Shown here piece after piece: positions 8,740 to 18,304 of a stretch of DNA of 64,000 nt. The notes beneath the pieces were generated by a model. That model did no database searches and was not told the DNA's origin. It was given only the letters and a program-made list of their open reading frames with translations. This stretch comes from CAUPWF01 sp964369755 (GTDB taxonomy: Bacteria > Bacillota > Clostridia > Lachnospirales > Lachnospiraceae): NCBI GenBank assembly GCA_964369755.1, contig CAYJFY010000010.1, positions 4,571 to 68,570 of the forward strand, in the 5' to 3' direction. The position numbers and the translations under genes were made by a program. How positions within the stretch are numbered: position 1 is the stretch's first letter; the number at the start of each line of letters is the position of its first letter.

Positions 8740-10236
8740 ATGGATTTTGTACAAAACTTCCCCTTTTTCTCCATTATCCTAACCATGTCTTCGGGCGTGG
8801 TGACCTCTGTTTTACCCGCACGACCTGCAAAGTGGTTGAATACATTCGTCATCTCTGCTGTGGGCGTCATGTCGCTAATTTTATTCGTCTATCTTCTCGG
8901 AGTGGGCGAAAGCTATACCTATATGATGGGACACTATCCTGCACCATGGGGAAATGAAATCCGTGCAGGTATCTTAGAAGCAGGACTTGCCTTCTTCTTC
9001 TGCATTATCATGCTCCTCTCGATCATGGGCGGACGCAAGAAATTACTGATTGAGATTGAAAGCAGTAAGCTGAACTTATATTATATTCTGACAAACTTAT
9101 TGCTTAGTTCTCTGCTTGCTCTCATCTATACCAATGACTTATTTACTGCCTACGTATTCGTGGAAATCAATACCATTGCAGCCTGTGGACTCATTATGAT
9201 TCGTCAAAATGGACGAACCATCGAGGCGGCTGTTCGCTATATGATTATGAGCTTGTTAGGATCAGGTCTATTTCTTATGGGTCTAAGCATGCTCTACGAT
9301 ATGACTGGACACTTGTTGATGTCCAACATCCAAGTGGAAGTGGCAGAAATTGTTGCAAATGGAGAATTCTCCATGCCATTTTTGGTAACCATCGCACTCA
9401 TCGCTGTTGGTCTTGCCATTAAGAGTGCACTCTTTCCCTTCCACTCCTGGCTTCCTGATGCTTATGGATATTCCACGGTTTCCTCTGCTGCCATGCTATC
9501 AAGCTTGGTATCAAAGGGCTATATTTTCTTAGTAATCAAGATATTTTATCGGGTGATTGGTATTTCGATTATTCAAGATGGACAACTGCTAAACATCCTG
9601 TTCATCTTTGGTTTAACCGGTATGATCGCTGGCTCACTGAGCGCAATTAAGGAGAATGATATCCGTCGAATGATCGCATTCTCTTCCGTTGCTCAAGTTG
9701 GCTATATCTTCATGGGGATTGGACTTGGAACAGAAGTCGGTATGATTGCGAGTATCTTCCATATTCTTGCGCATGCTGCCACGAAATCTCTACTCTTCGT
9801 CTCTGCAATCGGTCTCACCGATGTCTCTGGACGAAGCAGAAAGTTTCAGGATTTAACCGGTGCTGGTTATCGAAATAAAATCGCAGGAATCGGATTCACC
9901 GTCGGAGCACTTGCCATGGTCGGTATCCCCATGTTTTCTGGTTTTATCAGCAAGCTTTTATTCGCTCGGGCTGCGGTGTACACGGATTTATCAAAGATGC
10001 TACCAACCCTGTTAGTTCTAGGAGTAAGTACCATCTTAAATGCGATTTACTTCATGAAAACTGTAATTCGCATCTACACTCCAGTGAGCAAGGATGGCGT
10101 AGAGACCATGAAGGTTCGACAAAACAAGGAATATACTGTCACTATCATTTTATTTATTCTATTAAATATTACACTAGGAATGCTATCTCAACCAATTGTG
10201 GATTGGATTGGCATGGGCTTAGATATGTTTGCTTAG
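8740..10236 (+). CDS. mnhD: Antiporter-like membrane subunit 1 (MrpD/MbhH type)
   Basis: 498 residues, about 14 membrane helices; the proton/cation-translocating family shared with NuoL, M and N. The key charged residues are present: Glu in F-V-E-I-N-T (helix 5, near residue 142), Lys in A-I-K-S-A-L-F-P-F-H-S-W-L-P-D-A (helix 7, near 229), and Lys in G-F-I-S-K-L (helix 12, near 410). H-S-W-L-P-D-A-Y and the S-S-V-A-Q-V-G-Y-I block are typical of MrpD. Its position right after mnhC matches mrpC-mrpD and mbhG-mbhH. It starts at the ATG directly abutting the mnhC stop, after AAGGAGGGG. Confidence 0.9.
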   Translation: MDFVQNFPFFSIILTMSSGVVTSVLPARPAKWLNTFVISAVGVMSLILFVYLLGVGESYTYMMGHYPAPWGNEIRAGILEAGLAFFFCIIMLLSIMGGRKKLLIEIESSKLNLYYILTNLLLSSLLALIYTNDLFTAYVFVEINTIAACGLIMIRQNGRTIEAAVRYMIMSLLGSGLFLMGLSMLYDMTGHLLMSNIQVEVAEIVANGEFSMPFLVTIALIAVGLAIKSALFPFHSWLPDAYGYSTVSSAAMLSSLVSKGYIFLVIKIFYRVIGISIIQDGQLLNILFIFGLTGMIAGSLSAIKENDIRRMIAFSSVAQVGYIFMGIGLGTEVGMIASIFHILAHAATKSLLFVSAIGLTDVSGRSRKFQDLTGAGYRNKIAGIGFTVGALAMVGIPMFSGFISKLLFARAAVYTDLSKMLPTLLVLGVSTILNAIYFMKTVIRIYTPVSKDGVETMKVRQNKEYTVTIILFILLNITLGMLSQPIVDWIGMGLDMFA

Positions 10237-10275
10237 CTACAATAACAACTACAAGAATGGGGAATGTGGAAAATT

Positions 10276-11769
10276 ATGAATGAAACATATGCAATACTGT
10301 TGCCGATTTTAATTCCGATTATCATCGGGCTATTCATCTTAATCATGAAAGAACCGAAGAAGAGAAGCACCTTAATTCTCTTAACTTCTATCGGTTTATT
10401 CGGTGGCGTAATTTCGCTCATCTGCATCATACTGGGCGACATTCAAACTCTAACACTATGGCAACTGACACCAGAACTTCCGATTTATTTTGCAATCGAT
10501 GAGATTAGCATTCTCTTCGTTAGTATTGTCAGCATCGTCTGGATACTTTCTGGCATCTTTGCATTTGCCTACATGAAACACGAACATAAAAACAAGCGAT
10601 ATTTCGGATTCTATCTCATCGTATATGGAATCCTCATTGCATTGGATTTTTCCGGAAATATCATCACCTTCTACGTCTTCTACGAATTGATGACAATCCT
10701 CTCTGCTCCACTAGTTTTCCATACCCAGAGCCGAGAGTCTATCATGGCCGGTTTGAAGTATTTGTTCTACTCCTTCTGTGGTGCCTACTTGGTGCTATTT
10801 GGCATCTACTTTGTATACCAACAAGGTTTGACCTTGGATTTCGTAGCTGGTGGTGTATTTGCAGGAGACACCTTATTCCAACACTCAGGATTGCTTCTAT
10901 TTGCCTCTGGCTTGATGATCTTAGGTTTCTCAGTAAAAGCTGGAATGTTACCACTTCATGCTTGGCTCTGGGCTGCGCATCCTGTAGCTCCTGCACCTGC
11001 CTCGGCGGCTCTATCTGGGATTATCGTTAAGGGTGGTGTACTCGGAATCATTCGCGTGGTCTTTTATTTATTCGGAGCTGATTTTCTAGCTGGAACCTGG
11101 GTGCAGACCACTTGGCTCATCCTCTCCTTGCTTACGGTATTCATGGGCTCCATGTTAGCATACCGCGAGAAAGTCCTGAAGAAACGATTGGCTTATTCAA
11201 CCATCAGCCAGATTTCTTATATTTTGTTTGGATTGGCATTGTTAAATCCCATCAGTTTCACTGGTTCGATTCTACATGTCATCTTCCATGCTATTATAAA
11301 ATGTGGTCTCTTCTTATGTGCTGGTGCTATGATTTTTACAACTGGAAAAACGCAAGTAGCTGACTTCAAGGGAATTGGCAAAAAAATGCCCATTACCCTA
11401 TGGTGCTACACCTTCTTGTCACTGGCTTTAATCGGAATCCCTCCGACCAGTGGTTTTATTAGCAAATGGTTTCTAGCAACTGGATCCTTGAATTCTGATT
11501 ATCCTGTATTTGCTTGGCTTGGTCCAATTATACTACTTGTGAGTGCGCTGTTGACCGCGGGTTATCTCCTACCACTCACCATTCAAGGCTTTTTCTCCAA
11601 AACGGAAGGTGAAGCGGAAGAAACACAAGAAACCAACACTATAAAATGGGAGGCGAATCCCTTGATGTTGATTCCTCTGGTTCTACTCGCACTACTATCC
11701 CTCGGTTTGGGCTTGTTCCCGAATCAGGTGATTGAATTTATCAACCTGCTTTGTGCAGGCATTCTATAG
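10276..11769 (+). CDS. Antiporter-like membrane subunit 2 (NuoM/NuoL family)
   Basis: 497 residues, about 14 helices. The translocation residues are intact: Glu in F-Y-E-L-M-T (helix 5), Lys in S-V-K-A-G-M-L-P-L-H-A-W-L (helix 7), and Lys in G-F-I-S-K-W-F (helix 12). It resembles the next gene more than subunit 1; both share K-(K/R)-R-L-A-Y-S-T-I-S and S-Y-I-L-F-G. No standard Mrp operon has a second such gene here, and no hydrogenase or NuoBCDI-like subunit is near. The start is uncertain: ATG 10276 has GTGGAA just upstream, while ATG 10264 is one base after GGGGA. Confidence 0.87.
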   Translation: MNETYAILLPILIPIIIGLFILIMKEPKKRSTLILLTSIGLFGGVISLICIILGDIQTLTLWQLTPELPIYFAIDEISILFVSIVSIVWILSGIFAFAYMKHEHKNKRYFGFYLIVYGILIALDFSGNIITFYVFYELMTILSAPLVFHTQSRESIMAGLKYLFYSFCGAYLVLFGIYFVYQQGLTLDFVAGGVFAGDTLFQHSGLLLFASGLMILGFSVKAGMLPLHAWLWAAHPVAPAPASAALSGIIVKGGVLGIIRVVFYLFGADFLAGTWVQTTWLILSLLTVFMGSMLAYREKVLKKRLAYSTISQISYILFGLALLNPISFTGSILHVIFHAIIKCGLFLCAGAMIFTTGKTQVADFKGIGKKMPITLWCYTFLSLALIGIPPTSGFISKWFLATGSLNSDYPVFAWLGPIILLVSALLTAGYLLPLTIQGFFSKTEGEAEETQETNTIKWEANPLMLIPLVLLALLSLGLGLFPNQVIEFINLLCAGIL

Positions 11770-11787
11770 AAAGGATTGGGTAACAAC

Positions 11788-13266
11788 ATGGGATCATTAT
11801 TTCATTTTTTAACCGTCATATTTTTACCGATCTTGGGTGGGGCACTCATCCCCATTCTGCCTTTTCCAAACCGTAGAATCAAGTGCATCTACATCGAATC
11901 ATTGGTCATCATTAACTCGGTGCTGACCTTAGCACTTCTCTACCACGCACCGAATACAGTCTTCGACGTTATTCGCTTTACAGGGGATCTTACACTTTCC
12001 CTAAAGGTAGACGGCATGTCTGTAATCTTTGCTGCTTTGGTCGCTGTACTGTGGCCTTTGGCCACCCTGTATGCATTTGAATATATGAAGCACGAGGGAC
12101 ATGAGAATTACTTTTTTGCATTTTATACTGGTACATTTGGGGTGACACTGGGAATCGCTTTATCTTCGGGTTTACTTACCATGTACTTCTTCTATGAATT
12201 GCTGACCCTGATTACCGTACCACTTGTCTTGCATACCCTATCAAGGGATGCCATTATGGCAAGTCGTAAATACTTATATTATTCCCTTGGAGGTGCAGCT
12301 TTCGCCTTCATTGGCTTATTATTCATCATCACCTATGGTAGCACGACTGAATTTATATACGGAGGAGTTCTAACACCCGCATCCATAGATACACAAGGTG
12401 ACCTATTGCTACTGATTTATGTTCTTGCGTTCTTTGGATTTGGAGTAAAGGCAGCCATCTGCCCATTCAACTCTTGGCTCCCCCAAGCTGGAGTTGCACC
12501 TACACCAGTTACTGCCCTGCTTCATGCTGTAGCCGTTGTAAAATCAGGCGCCTTTGCCATTATACGAATTACCTACTATAGTTTTGGAGCTGATTTCTTG
12601 AAAGGAAGTTGGGCGCAAACCCTAATCCTTGTGGTCATTATCTTCACCATTGTCTATGGCTGTAGCCGTGCTGTGAAGGAAACCCACTTGAAGAGACGAT
12701 TGGCCTATTCCACAATTAGCAATTTGTCTTATATCTTATTTGGCGTCGCCTTGATGTCACCACTTGGATTAGTGGGAGCATTGACGCATATGGTATTTCA
12801 TGCATTTATGAAGATCTGCGCCTTCTTCTGTGCAGGTGCTGTCATGTACAAATCTGACAAACACTATATCCACGAGTTGGATGGCATGGGACAGAAGATG
12901 CCGATTGTATTCGGAATCTTCACCCTCTCTTCATTTGCCTTGATGGGAGTTCCAGGTCTTGCTGGATTCATCAGCAAGTGGTATTTGGCAACCGCAGCAG
13001 CCGACAGCGGAAATATCATCGCCTATGTGGGCATAGGAGCCCTCCTGATTTCAGCACTCTTGACCGCTATCTATATGCTGACGATTGTGATGCGCGCCTT
13101 TTTCCCGAGACAGGACCTTGCCATCCAATTTCCGAGCAATATGAAGGATCCGAATTGGATGATGATTGTTCCTCTGGTAATTTTCAGTATCTTCATCGTG
13201 ATATTTGGTCTAAATTCCACTGTATTTATTGATTTTTTTATGGAAGTTGCCACTGGCACGATTTAA
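11788..13266 (+). CDS. Antiporter-like membrane subunit 3 (NuoM/NuoL family)
   Basis: 492 residues, about 14 helices, clearly a paralogue of subunit 2. Glu in F-Y-E-L-L-T, Lys in G-V-K-A-A-I-C-P-F-N-S-W-L-P, and Lys in G-F-I-S-K-W-Y are kept. The H of the usual H-x-W-L-P motif is replaced by N (F-N-S-W). The ATG at 11788 is taken as the start; a TTG at 11776 abuts AAGGA and would add four residues. It probably arose by tandem duplication with subunit 2. Confidence 0.87.
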   Translation: MGSLFHFLTVIFLPILGGALIPILPFPNRRIKCIYIESLVIINSVLTLALLYHAPNTVFDVIRFTGDLTLSLKVDGMSVIFAALVAVLWPLATLYAFEYMKHEGHENYFFAFYTGTFGVTLGIALSSGLLTMYFFYELLTLITVPLVLHTLSRDAIMASRKYLYYSLGGAAFAFIGLLFIITYGSTTEFIYGGVLTPASIDTQGDLLLLIYVLAFFGFGVKAAICPFNSWLPQAGVAPTPVTALLHAVAVVKSGAFAIIRITYYSFGADFLKGSWAQTLILVVIIFTIVYGCSRAVKETHLKRRLAYSTISNLSYILFGVALMSPLGLVGALTHMVFHAFMKICAFFCAGAVMYKSDKHYIHELDGMGQKMPIVFGIFTLSSFALMGVPGLAGFISKWYLATAAADSGNIIAYVGIGALLISALLTAIYMLTIVMRAFFPRQDLAIQFPSNMKDPNWMMIVPLVIFSIFIVIFGLNSTVFIDFFMEVATGTI

Positions 13267-13295
13267 TCTATGTAACAGATAAGGAGATGATGAAC

Positions 13296-15185
13296 ATGTT
13301 AAATATCGATCATATCTTAGGCTTAGGATTGCAGTTTTCTGTGAATGGATTCAACCTCGTTCACGGAATATTGGCGACCCTCCTATGGGGCATTGCCCTG
13401 ATCGCTTCAACTGAATATATGGCTGGTGCGCAGAAACTCTATCGTTATTATGCATTCACCATCCTAACCTATTTCGCAACATTGGGAGTGTTTTTCTCCG
13501 CGGATCTATACACGACTTTTATCTTTTTTGAAGTGATGTCGTTCACTTCCTATGTATGGGTCGCGCAAACAGAAACCTCGGAAGCGAAGAAAGCATCCAG
13601 CACCTACCTTACGGTAGCTGTGGTAGGAGGTTTGGTGATGCTATTCGGTCTATTTTACCTCTATCAGCAGACCGGAACCCTAGTCCTCTCGGAATTGACG
13701 CAGGCTTGTGCCTCCCTCACAGATAAAACACCACTCTATATTGCAGGGGGCTGTTTCGTGTTTGGTTTTGGAGCAAAAGCGGGAATCTTTCCACTCCATA
13801 TCTGGATGGCAGATAGCTATGCAAGCGCTCCTGCACCTGCCTCTGCTCTATTATCAGGAATCCTGAGCAAAACTGGAGTCTGGGGAGTAATGGTGGTAAC
13901 GGCAAATATCTTTCTCCATGATGTTGCCTGGGGAACTTTCATCCTTGTCCTCGGTGTACTCACCATGCTGCTTGGAGCAATCTTTGCTTTCTTCTCCATC
14001 GATTTGAAGCGCACTTTGGCATTCTCATCCATGTCACAAATCGGATTTATCATCATCGGCGTCGGGATGAGCGGTTTACTTGCAGAACACAACACAATTG
14101 CTGCTCGAGGTACGATTTTGCACATGATCAACCACTCGGTCATCAAGTTGATCCTCTTTCTAGTTACTGGACTACTCTTCAAGAATCTAGGTTCTCTGAA
14201 CTTGAATGAGATTCGTGGCTATGGACGGAAGAAACCATTGTTAAAACTTGTCTTCGCCGTTTCTGCACTCGGAATCGGAGGAGTTCCATTCTTTAATGGA
14301 TATATCAGCAAAACCTTATTGCATGAGAGCATTGTTGAAGGAATTCATCTCTCTATTCTCTCCCCATCTTTTCTCGGAGTGATAGAATGGTTGTTTTTAA
14401 TCAGTGGTGGTTTCACCATTGCATATATGTCCACGCTTTGGGTGGCAATCTTTGTGGAGAAAAATTTAGATGCTGGCAAGCAGTCGCAATTTGATTCTGA
14501 TGCAAAAACTTATGTCAGTCCGAGGATGAAAGTAATCCTATTGACCTGTGCATTGAGCATAGGGATCTGTGGGACTTTGCCCTATCTCACACTAGACAAA
14601 CTTGCAGACTTCACGCAGGACATCCTGTATGCCCATCCACTCGCCCACGTGATCGATTACTTCTCTCTCGTGAATTTACAGGGAGCATTGATTTCCTTAG
14701 GAATCGGAGCATTCCTCTACTTCGTAGGTGTACGCTGTCTTATTATGCGTCCTACGGATGACGGAACCTGCTATGTATCACGCTGGCCCGAATGGCTGAA
14801 CCTAAATGATTTGGTGTATCATCCTTTGTTTCTCTATTTGTTACCAAATGTATTCCGCTTTCTTATGCGGATAGTCGACAGTGTCGTGGATTGGTTCATT
14901 CTCGGTGCGAGAGCAACCTTTCTGCGAGATTCCAAATTACCACAGGAAGTAGAAGAAGGGAATATCTTCACCTATCGACTAGGGAAAATCTTAAACGGAA
15001 TCGAGACTTTAATCAACCGACTATTTTTCAATGGGCGGCCAACAAAACGCAATTTTGTCCATCTTTTAGCCGTGCGACTGTTGGAGCTAGAGGAGGATCG
15101 AATGATTATTGCGCGCAGCATGTCATTTGGCTTAGTTCTGTTCTGCATCGGTTTGAGTATTACTTTAATTTATATGCTATTCTAA
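13296..15185 (+). CDS. Antiporter-like membrane subunit 4, long form with C-terminal extension
   Basis: 629 residues. The N-terminal 400 or so form an antiporter-like module with Glu in F-F-E-V-M-S-F-T-S-Y, Lys in G-A-K-A-G-I-F-P-L-H-I-W, and Lys in G-Y-I-S-K-T-L-L-H-E-S. The remaining 200 residues hold further helices and an amphipathic cytosolic stretch that includes V-E-E-G-N-I-F-T. This recalls the long lateral helix of NuoL and MrpA, but I cannot prove equivalence. AAGGAG lies 9 bases before the ATG at 13296; ATGs at 13287 and 13290 are too close to it. The next gene is a tandem paralogue. Confidence 0.87.
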   Translation: MLNIDHILGLGLQFSVNGFNLVHGILATLLWGIALIASTEYMAGAQKLYRYYAFTILTYFATLGVFFSADLYTTFIFFEVMSFTSYVWVAQTETSEAKKASSTYLTVAVVGGLVMLFGLFYLYQQTGTLVLSELTQACASLTDKTPLYIAGGCFVFGFGAKAGIFPLHIWMADSYASAPAPASALLSGILSKTGVWGVMVVTANIFLHDVAWGTFILVLGVLTMLLGAIFAFFSIDLKRTLAFSSMSQIGFIIIGVGMSGLLAEHNTIAARGTILHMINHSVIKLILFLVTGLLFKNLGSLNLNEIRGYGRKKPLLKLVFAVSALGIGGVPFFNGYISKTLLHESIVEGIHLSILSPSFLGVIEWLFLISGGFTIAYMSTLWVAIFVEKNLDAGKQSQFDSDAKTYVSPRMKVILLTCALSIGICGTLPYLTLDKLADFTQDILYAHPLAHVIDYFSLVNLQGALISLGIGAFLYFVGVRCLIMRPTDDGTCYVSRWPEWLNLNDLVYHPLFLYLLPNVFRFLMRIVDSVVDWFILGARATFLRDSKLPQEVEEGNIFTYRLGKILNGIETLINRLFFNGRPTKRNFVHLLAVRLLELEEDRMIIARSMSFGLVLFCIGLSITLIYMLF

Positions 15186-15203
15186 GAACAAAAGGGAGGA
15201 TTT

Positions 15204-17078
15204 ATGAAACTTCAATTCACCATGGATGGTTTTCGCATCATCTACTTATGCATCGCCTCTTTTATGTGGGTGGTTGCACTTGTTTTTTCAAAAGAATATA
15301 TGAAACATTATGCACGACGCGGAGCCTATTATCTCTTCACCATGCTTACTTATCTAGCAGTTGTGGGGGTATTACTTTCTGCGGATTTATATACAACCTT
15401 TTTATTCTTTGAAATCATGTCATTCACCTCCTATGTATGGGTCGTACACGACCGACGCGAGGAATCCATGCGTGCCGGAGCCACCTATCTTGGGATTGCT
15501 GTGATCGGCGGTCTTGTGATGTTGATGGGATTATTCCTGCTCTATGATCAAATCGGAACCTTAACGATTGCCGAATTGAGCACTGCAAGTGCACCACATC
15601 TCGGTAGCACCGAACTCTATGTAGCTGGGGGCTGCATTTTATTTGGATTTGCTGCCAAAGCAGGAATCTACCCACTGCATGTGTGGCTCCCGAAAGCCCA
15701 CCCTGTAGCACCTGCGCCAGCTTCCGCCCTCCTCTCTGGACTATTGACGAAGATTGGGATCTTTGGGATTCTGATTCTCAGCACACAAATCTTTATCTAT
15801 GACGAACTTTGGCACAGCATTCTGCTGATACTCGGTGTAATCACGATGTTTTTCGGCGCTGTCCTCGCCTTATTCTCTATGAATCTAAAGCGGACTTTAG
15901 CCTGTTCATCAGTGTCACAGATTGGATTTATTACCCTCGGAATTGGTATGCAAGGTCTCTTGCAAGAACATAATACCATTGCCATCTGGGGAACCTTCCT
16001 TCATATGATAAATCATTCGATGATGAAACTCATCTTATTCTCCATCTCAGGTGTTGTCGCTATGAACCTTCATGCACTAGACTTAAATACCATCCGTGGA
16101 TTTGGTCGCAAGAAACCACTGCTCATGGTCTGTTTTCTCATCAGTGGTCTCGGGCTTGCCGGAGTTCCTCTCTGGAGCGGCTATATCAGTAAAACCTTGC
16201 TACACGAAAGCGTAGTAGAATATATTCACTTATTAGAGGACGGATTTCGTCCATTGTACTTAAGCGCGGGACACCTCCAAGCGATTGAATGGCTCTTCTT
16301 ACTAAGTGGGGGAATGACGGTTGCCTATATATTAAAGTTATTCTTTACAATTTTTGTACAAAAAAACACGGAACAATCCGTACAAGACTCTTATGACTCT
16401 TATGGTCAGAATTATATGAATCTACCAAGTAAAATCGCGCTGATAGTAAGTGCTGCATTATTGTGGCTCATCGGTCTAATGCCACATTTGATTGCCGAGC
16501 CCATTGCAAGATATGGCCAAGGATTTATGAATGGACATCATGACCCAGCCCACACCATTCACTATTTTTCATGGATAAACCTAGAAGGTTCCGTCCTCTC
16601 CTTAGGAATTGGTTTCCTCCTCTACCTCTTTGTGGTGCGAAGGTGGTTGCGAACCACAAATCCGTGGCCAAAGTGGCTCGACCTAGAGAACTTACTCTAT
16701 CGACCGCTTCTCCTAACAGGACTGCCCGTTCTATTAGGAACCTTATCACGCATCGCTGACCGATTTGCTGACCGTGGGATTATTACCTTGCGAAAAACTG
16801 TGTATCGTGATTCTGCCATTCCTGAAGAACTATCTGAGGGCAATGTTTTTACTCACTTAATCGGAGGTTTCTTGCAAGCTTGTGTGAACCTACTCAATCA
16901 TACTATCTGGATGGATCGCCCGAGCAAAAAACCAATGGAACACAAGGTCGCCGTCTTATGGGAGGAGTTGAGTGAGAACTTTCGGATTATCACGCGTAGC
17001 CTCTCCTTTGGACTCATGTTAGTTTCCCTAGGCATGCTATTTATCTTCGCTTACCTGCTCGTTATTGTACAACCGTAG
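15204..17078 (+). CDS. Antiporter-like membrane subunit 5, long form, paralogue of subunit 4
   Basis: 624 residues, sharing with subunit 4 the same layout and blocks F-F-E-(I/V)-M-S-F-T-S-Y-V-W-V, L-H-M-I-N-H-S, G-R-K-K-P-L-L and G-Y-I-S-K-T-L-L-H-E-S. The helix-7 Lys is in A-A-K-A-G-I-Y-P-L-H-V-W-L-P-K-A-H. The C-terminal extension has the matching segment L-S-E-G-N-V-F-T. GGGAGG precedes the ATG by about 6 bases. It is the last gene of the operon; the mnmH promoter overlaps its stop codon. Five translocating subunits against the two of classical Mrp is unusual. Confidence 0.87.
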   Translation: MKLQFTMDGFRIIYLCIASFMWVVALVFSKEYMKHYARRGAYYLFTMLTYLAVVGVLLSADLYTTFLFFEIMSFTSYVWVVHDRREESMRAGATYLGIAVIGGLVMLMGLFLLYDQIGTLTIAELSTASAPHLGSTELYVAGGCILFGFAAKAGIYPLHVWLPKAHPVAPAPASALLSGLLTKIGIFGILILSTQIFIYDELWHSILLILGVITMFFGAVLALFSMNLKRTLACSSVSQIGFITLGIGMQGLLQEHNTIAIWGTFLHMINHSMMKLILFSISGVVAMNLHALDLNTIRGFGRKKPLLMVCFLISGLGLAGVPLWSGYISKTLLHESVVEYIHLLEDGFRPLYLSAGHLQAIEWLFLLSGGMTVAYILKLFFTIFVQKNTEQSVQDSYDSYGQNYMNLPSKIALIVSAALLWLIGLMPHLIAEPIARYGQGFMNGHHDPAHTIHYFSWINLEGSVLSLGIGFLLYLFVVRRWLRTTNPWPKWLDLENLLYRPLLLTGLPVLLGTLSRIADRFADRGIITLRKTVYRDSAIPEELSEGNVFTHLIGGFLQACVNLLNHTIWMDRPSKKPMEHKVAVLWEELSENFRIITRSLSFGLMLVSLGMLFIFAYLLVIVQP

Positions 17079-17093
17079 AAAATGTAGTATAAT
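17065..17093 (+). promoter_or_regulatory. Predicted promoter of mnmH
   Basis: TTGTAC (17065-17070), 17-base spacer, consensus TATAAT (17088-17093). It overlaps the stop codon of the last antiporter gene and lies about 40 bases before the TTG start of mnmH, so mnmH need not depend on the antiporter operon. Confidence 0.7.
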
Positions 17094-17133
17094 CATCTCT
17101 AGTTCAACAAGCAAAAGAAGGAGGATATAAGTT

Positions 17134-18228
17134 TTGAATAATCCCTTATATCATGATTTTAAATCTATCGTCACCAATCACACACCACTCATCGATGTTC
17201 GTGCTCCCATCGAATATGATAAGGGTGCATTTCCTAATAGCGTAAACCTTCCGATTATGGATGATGAAGAACGTCGCCAAGTCGGTATCACATATAAAAA
17301 CGAAGGGAACGAAGTTGCAACCCAACTTGGACTGAGCCTCGTTTCTGGAGACATCAAAGAGAGTCGCATCCAGGCTTGGTGCCAATTTATAGAACAACAT
17401 CCCGATACCTTGCTCTACTGTTTTCGGGGTGGCTCACGGTCTCGATTTGCACAGGAATGGCTAGACTCCCGGGGAGTAGCTATGCCACGACTCGAGGGAG
17501 GATATAAGGCGTTTCGCAATTACCTAATCGAAGCCTTAATGCCCGAGCACTTAGATCTGAAACCGATCATTCTCGGTGGCTATACTGGATCTGGGAAAAC
17601 CATCCTATTAAAAAATTTGTCTAATTTTATTGACCTAGAGGGAATCGCAAATCATCGCGGCTCTAGCTTTGGACGCCATGCAACACCACAGCCTTCTCAG
17701 ATTAATTTTGAGAACCAGTTAGCATATGCCATCATTCAATTACAAGAATCAGGAGCAAAAACCATGGTTCTAGAAGATGAGGGAATCCATGTGGGAACAT
17801 GCTATCTACCAAAACCATTCTTCAACTATACAAATCAGGGTGATTTAGTTATACTCGAGGTAAGTTTCGATCAGAGAGTTCAGATTACCTTAGATGAGTA
17901 TGTGACAGAAGCTCAAAAAGAGTATATTCAGCACTGCCAATCTTACGAAGAAGGAATGTCAGCATGGTTAGAATACATCAATGCAAGCATTATGAGATTA
18001 AAAAAACGACTCGGAGACGTAAGGATGAATGCCCTACTATCCCAAGTCGAGTTCGCATACCAGCACCAACTTCGTACTGGTGAAATCCATGCCCACGAAG
18101 CTTGGATTGCAACTTTCTTGAAGGAGTATTATGATCCCATGTATCAATATCAGATTGATACGAATACAAAGAATATCATCTTCACTGGCAATGAAAGCGA
18201 AGTCCTCTCTTTTTTAAAAGATGCATAG
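17134..18228 (+). CDS. mnmH: tRNA 2-selenouridine synthase
   Basis: 364 residues, matching MnmH/SelU (YbbB). The enzyme replaces sulfur in 2-thiouridine at the wobble position of certain tRNAs with selenium, using selenophosphate, through a geranylated intermediate. The N-terminal rhodanese domain has its catalytic Cys at 96 (Y-C-F-R-G-G-S-R-S). The C-terminal P-loop domain has G-G-Y-T-G-S-G-K-T at 148-156, followed by D-L-E-G-x-A-N-H-R-G-S-x-F-G, a hallmark of the family. Translation starts at a TTG (17134), 9 to 10 bases after a strong AAGGAGG; no in-frame ATG lies nearby. It has its own promoter and terminator. The gene implies selenophosphate synthase (selD) elsewhere in the genome. Confidence 0.95.
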   Translation: MNNPLYHDFKSIVTNHTPLIDVRAPIEYDKGAFPNSVNLPIMDDEERRQVGITYKNEGNEVATQLGLSLVSGDIKESRIQAWCQFIEQHPDTLLYCFRGGSRSRFAQEWLDSRGVAMPRLEGGYKAFRNYLIEALMPEHLDLKPIILGGYTGSGKTILLKNLSNFIDLEGIANHRGSSFGRHATPQPSQINFENQLAYAIIQLQESGAKTMVLEDEGIHVGTCYLPKPFFNYTNQGDLVILEVSFDQRVQITLDEYVTEAQKEYIQHCQSYEEGMSAWLEYINASIMRLKKRLGDVRMNALLSQVEFAYQHQLRTGEIHAHEAWIATFLKEYYDPMYQYQIDTNTKNIIFTGNESEVLSFLKDA

Positions 18229-18240
18229 ATTAATTTTTCC

Positions 18241-18287
18241 AAAGAAGCGATAAAAAAGTGTCGTAGACACTTTTTTATCGCTTCTTT
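18241..18287. terminator. Bidirectional terminator, perfect 22-bp inverted repeat
   Basis: Arms at 18241-18262 and 18266-18287 are perfect reverse complements with a 3-base loop. Each arm contains a run of six T or A, so the hairpin can end both mnmH (plus) and the convergent GGDEF gene (minus). Confidence 0.9.
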
Positions 18288-18304
18288 GCCGCTCTTTCTC
18301 TCAA

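Noticed and set aside
5913..17078. Membrane-bound hydrogenase or complex I operon
   Set aside because: No NuoB/C/D/I-like or nickel-iron hydrogenase subunit is encoded; only ion-translocating membrane subunits are present.
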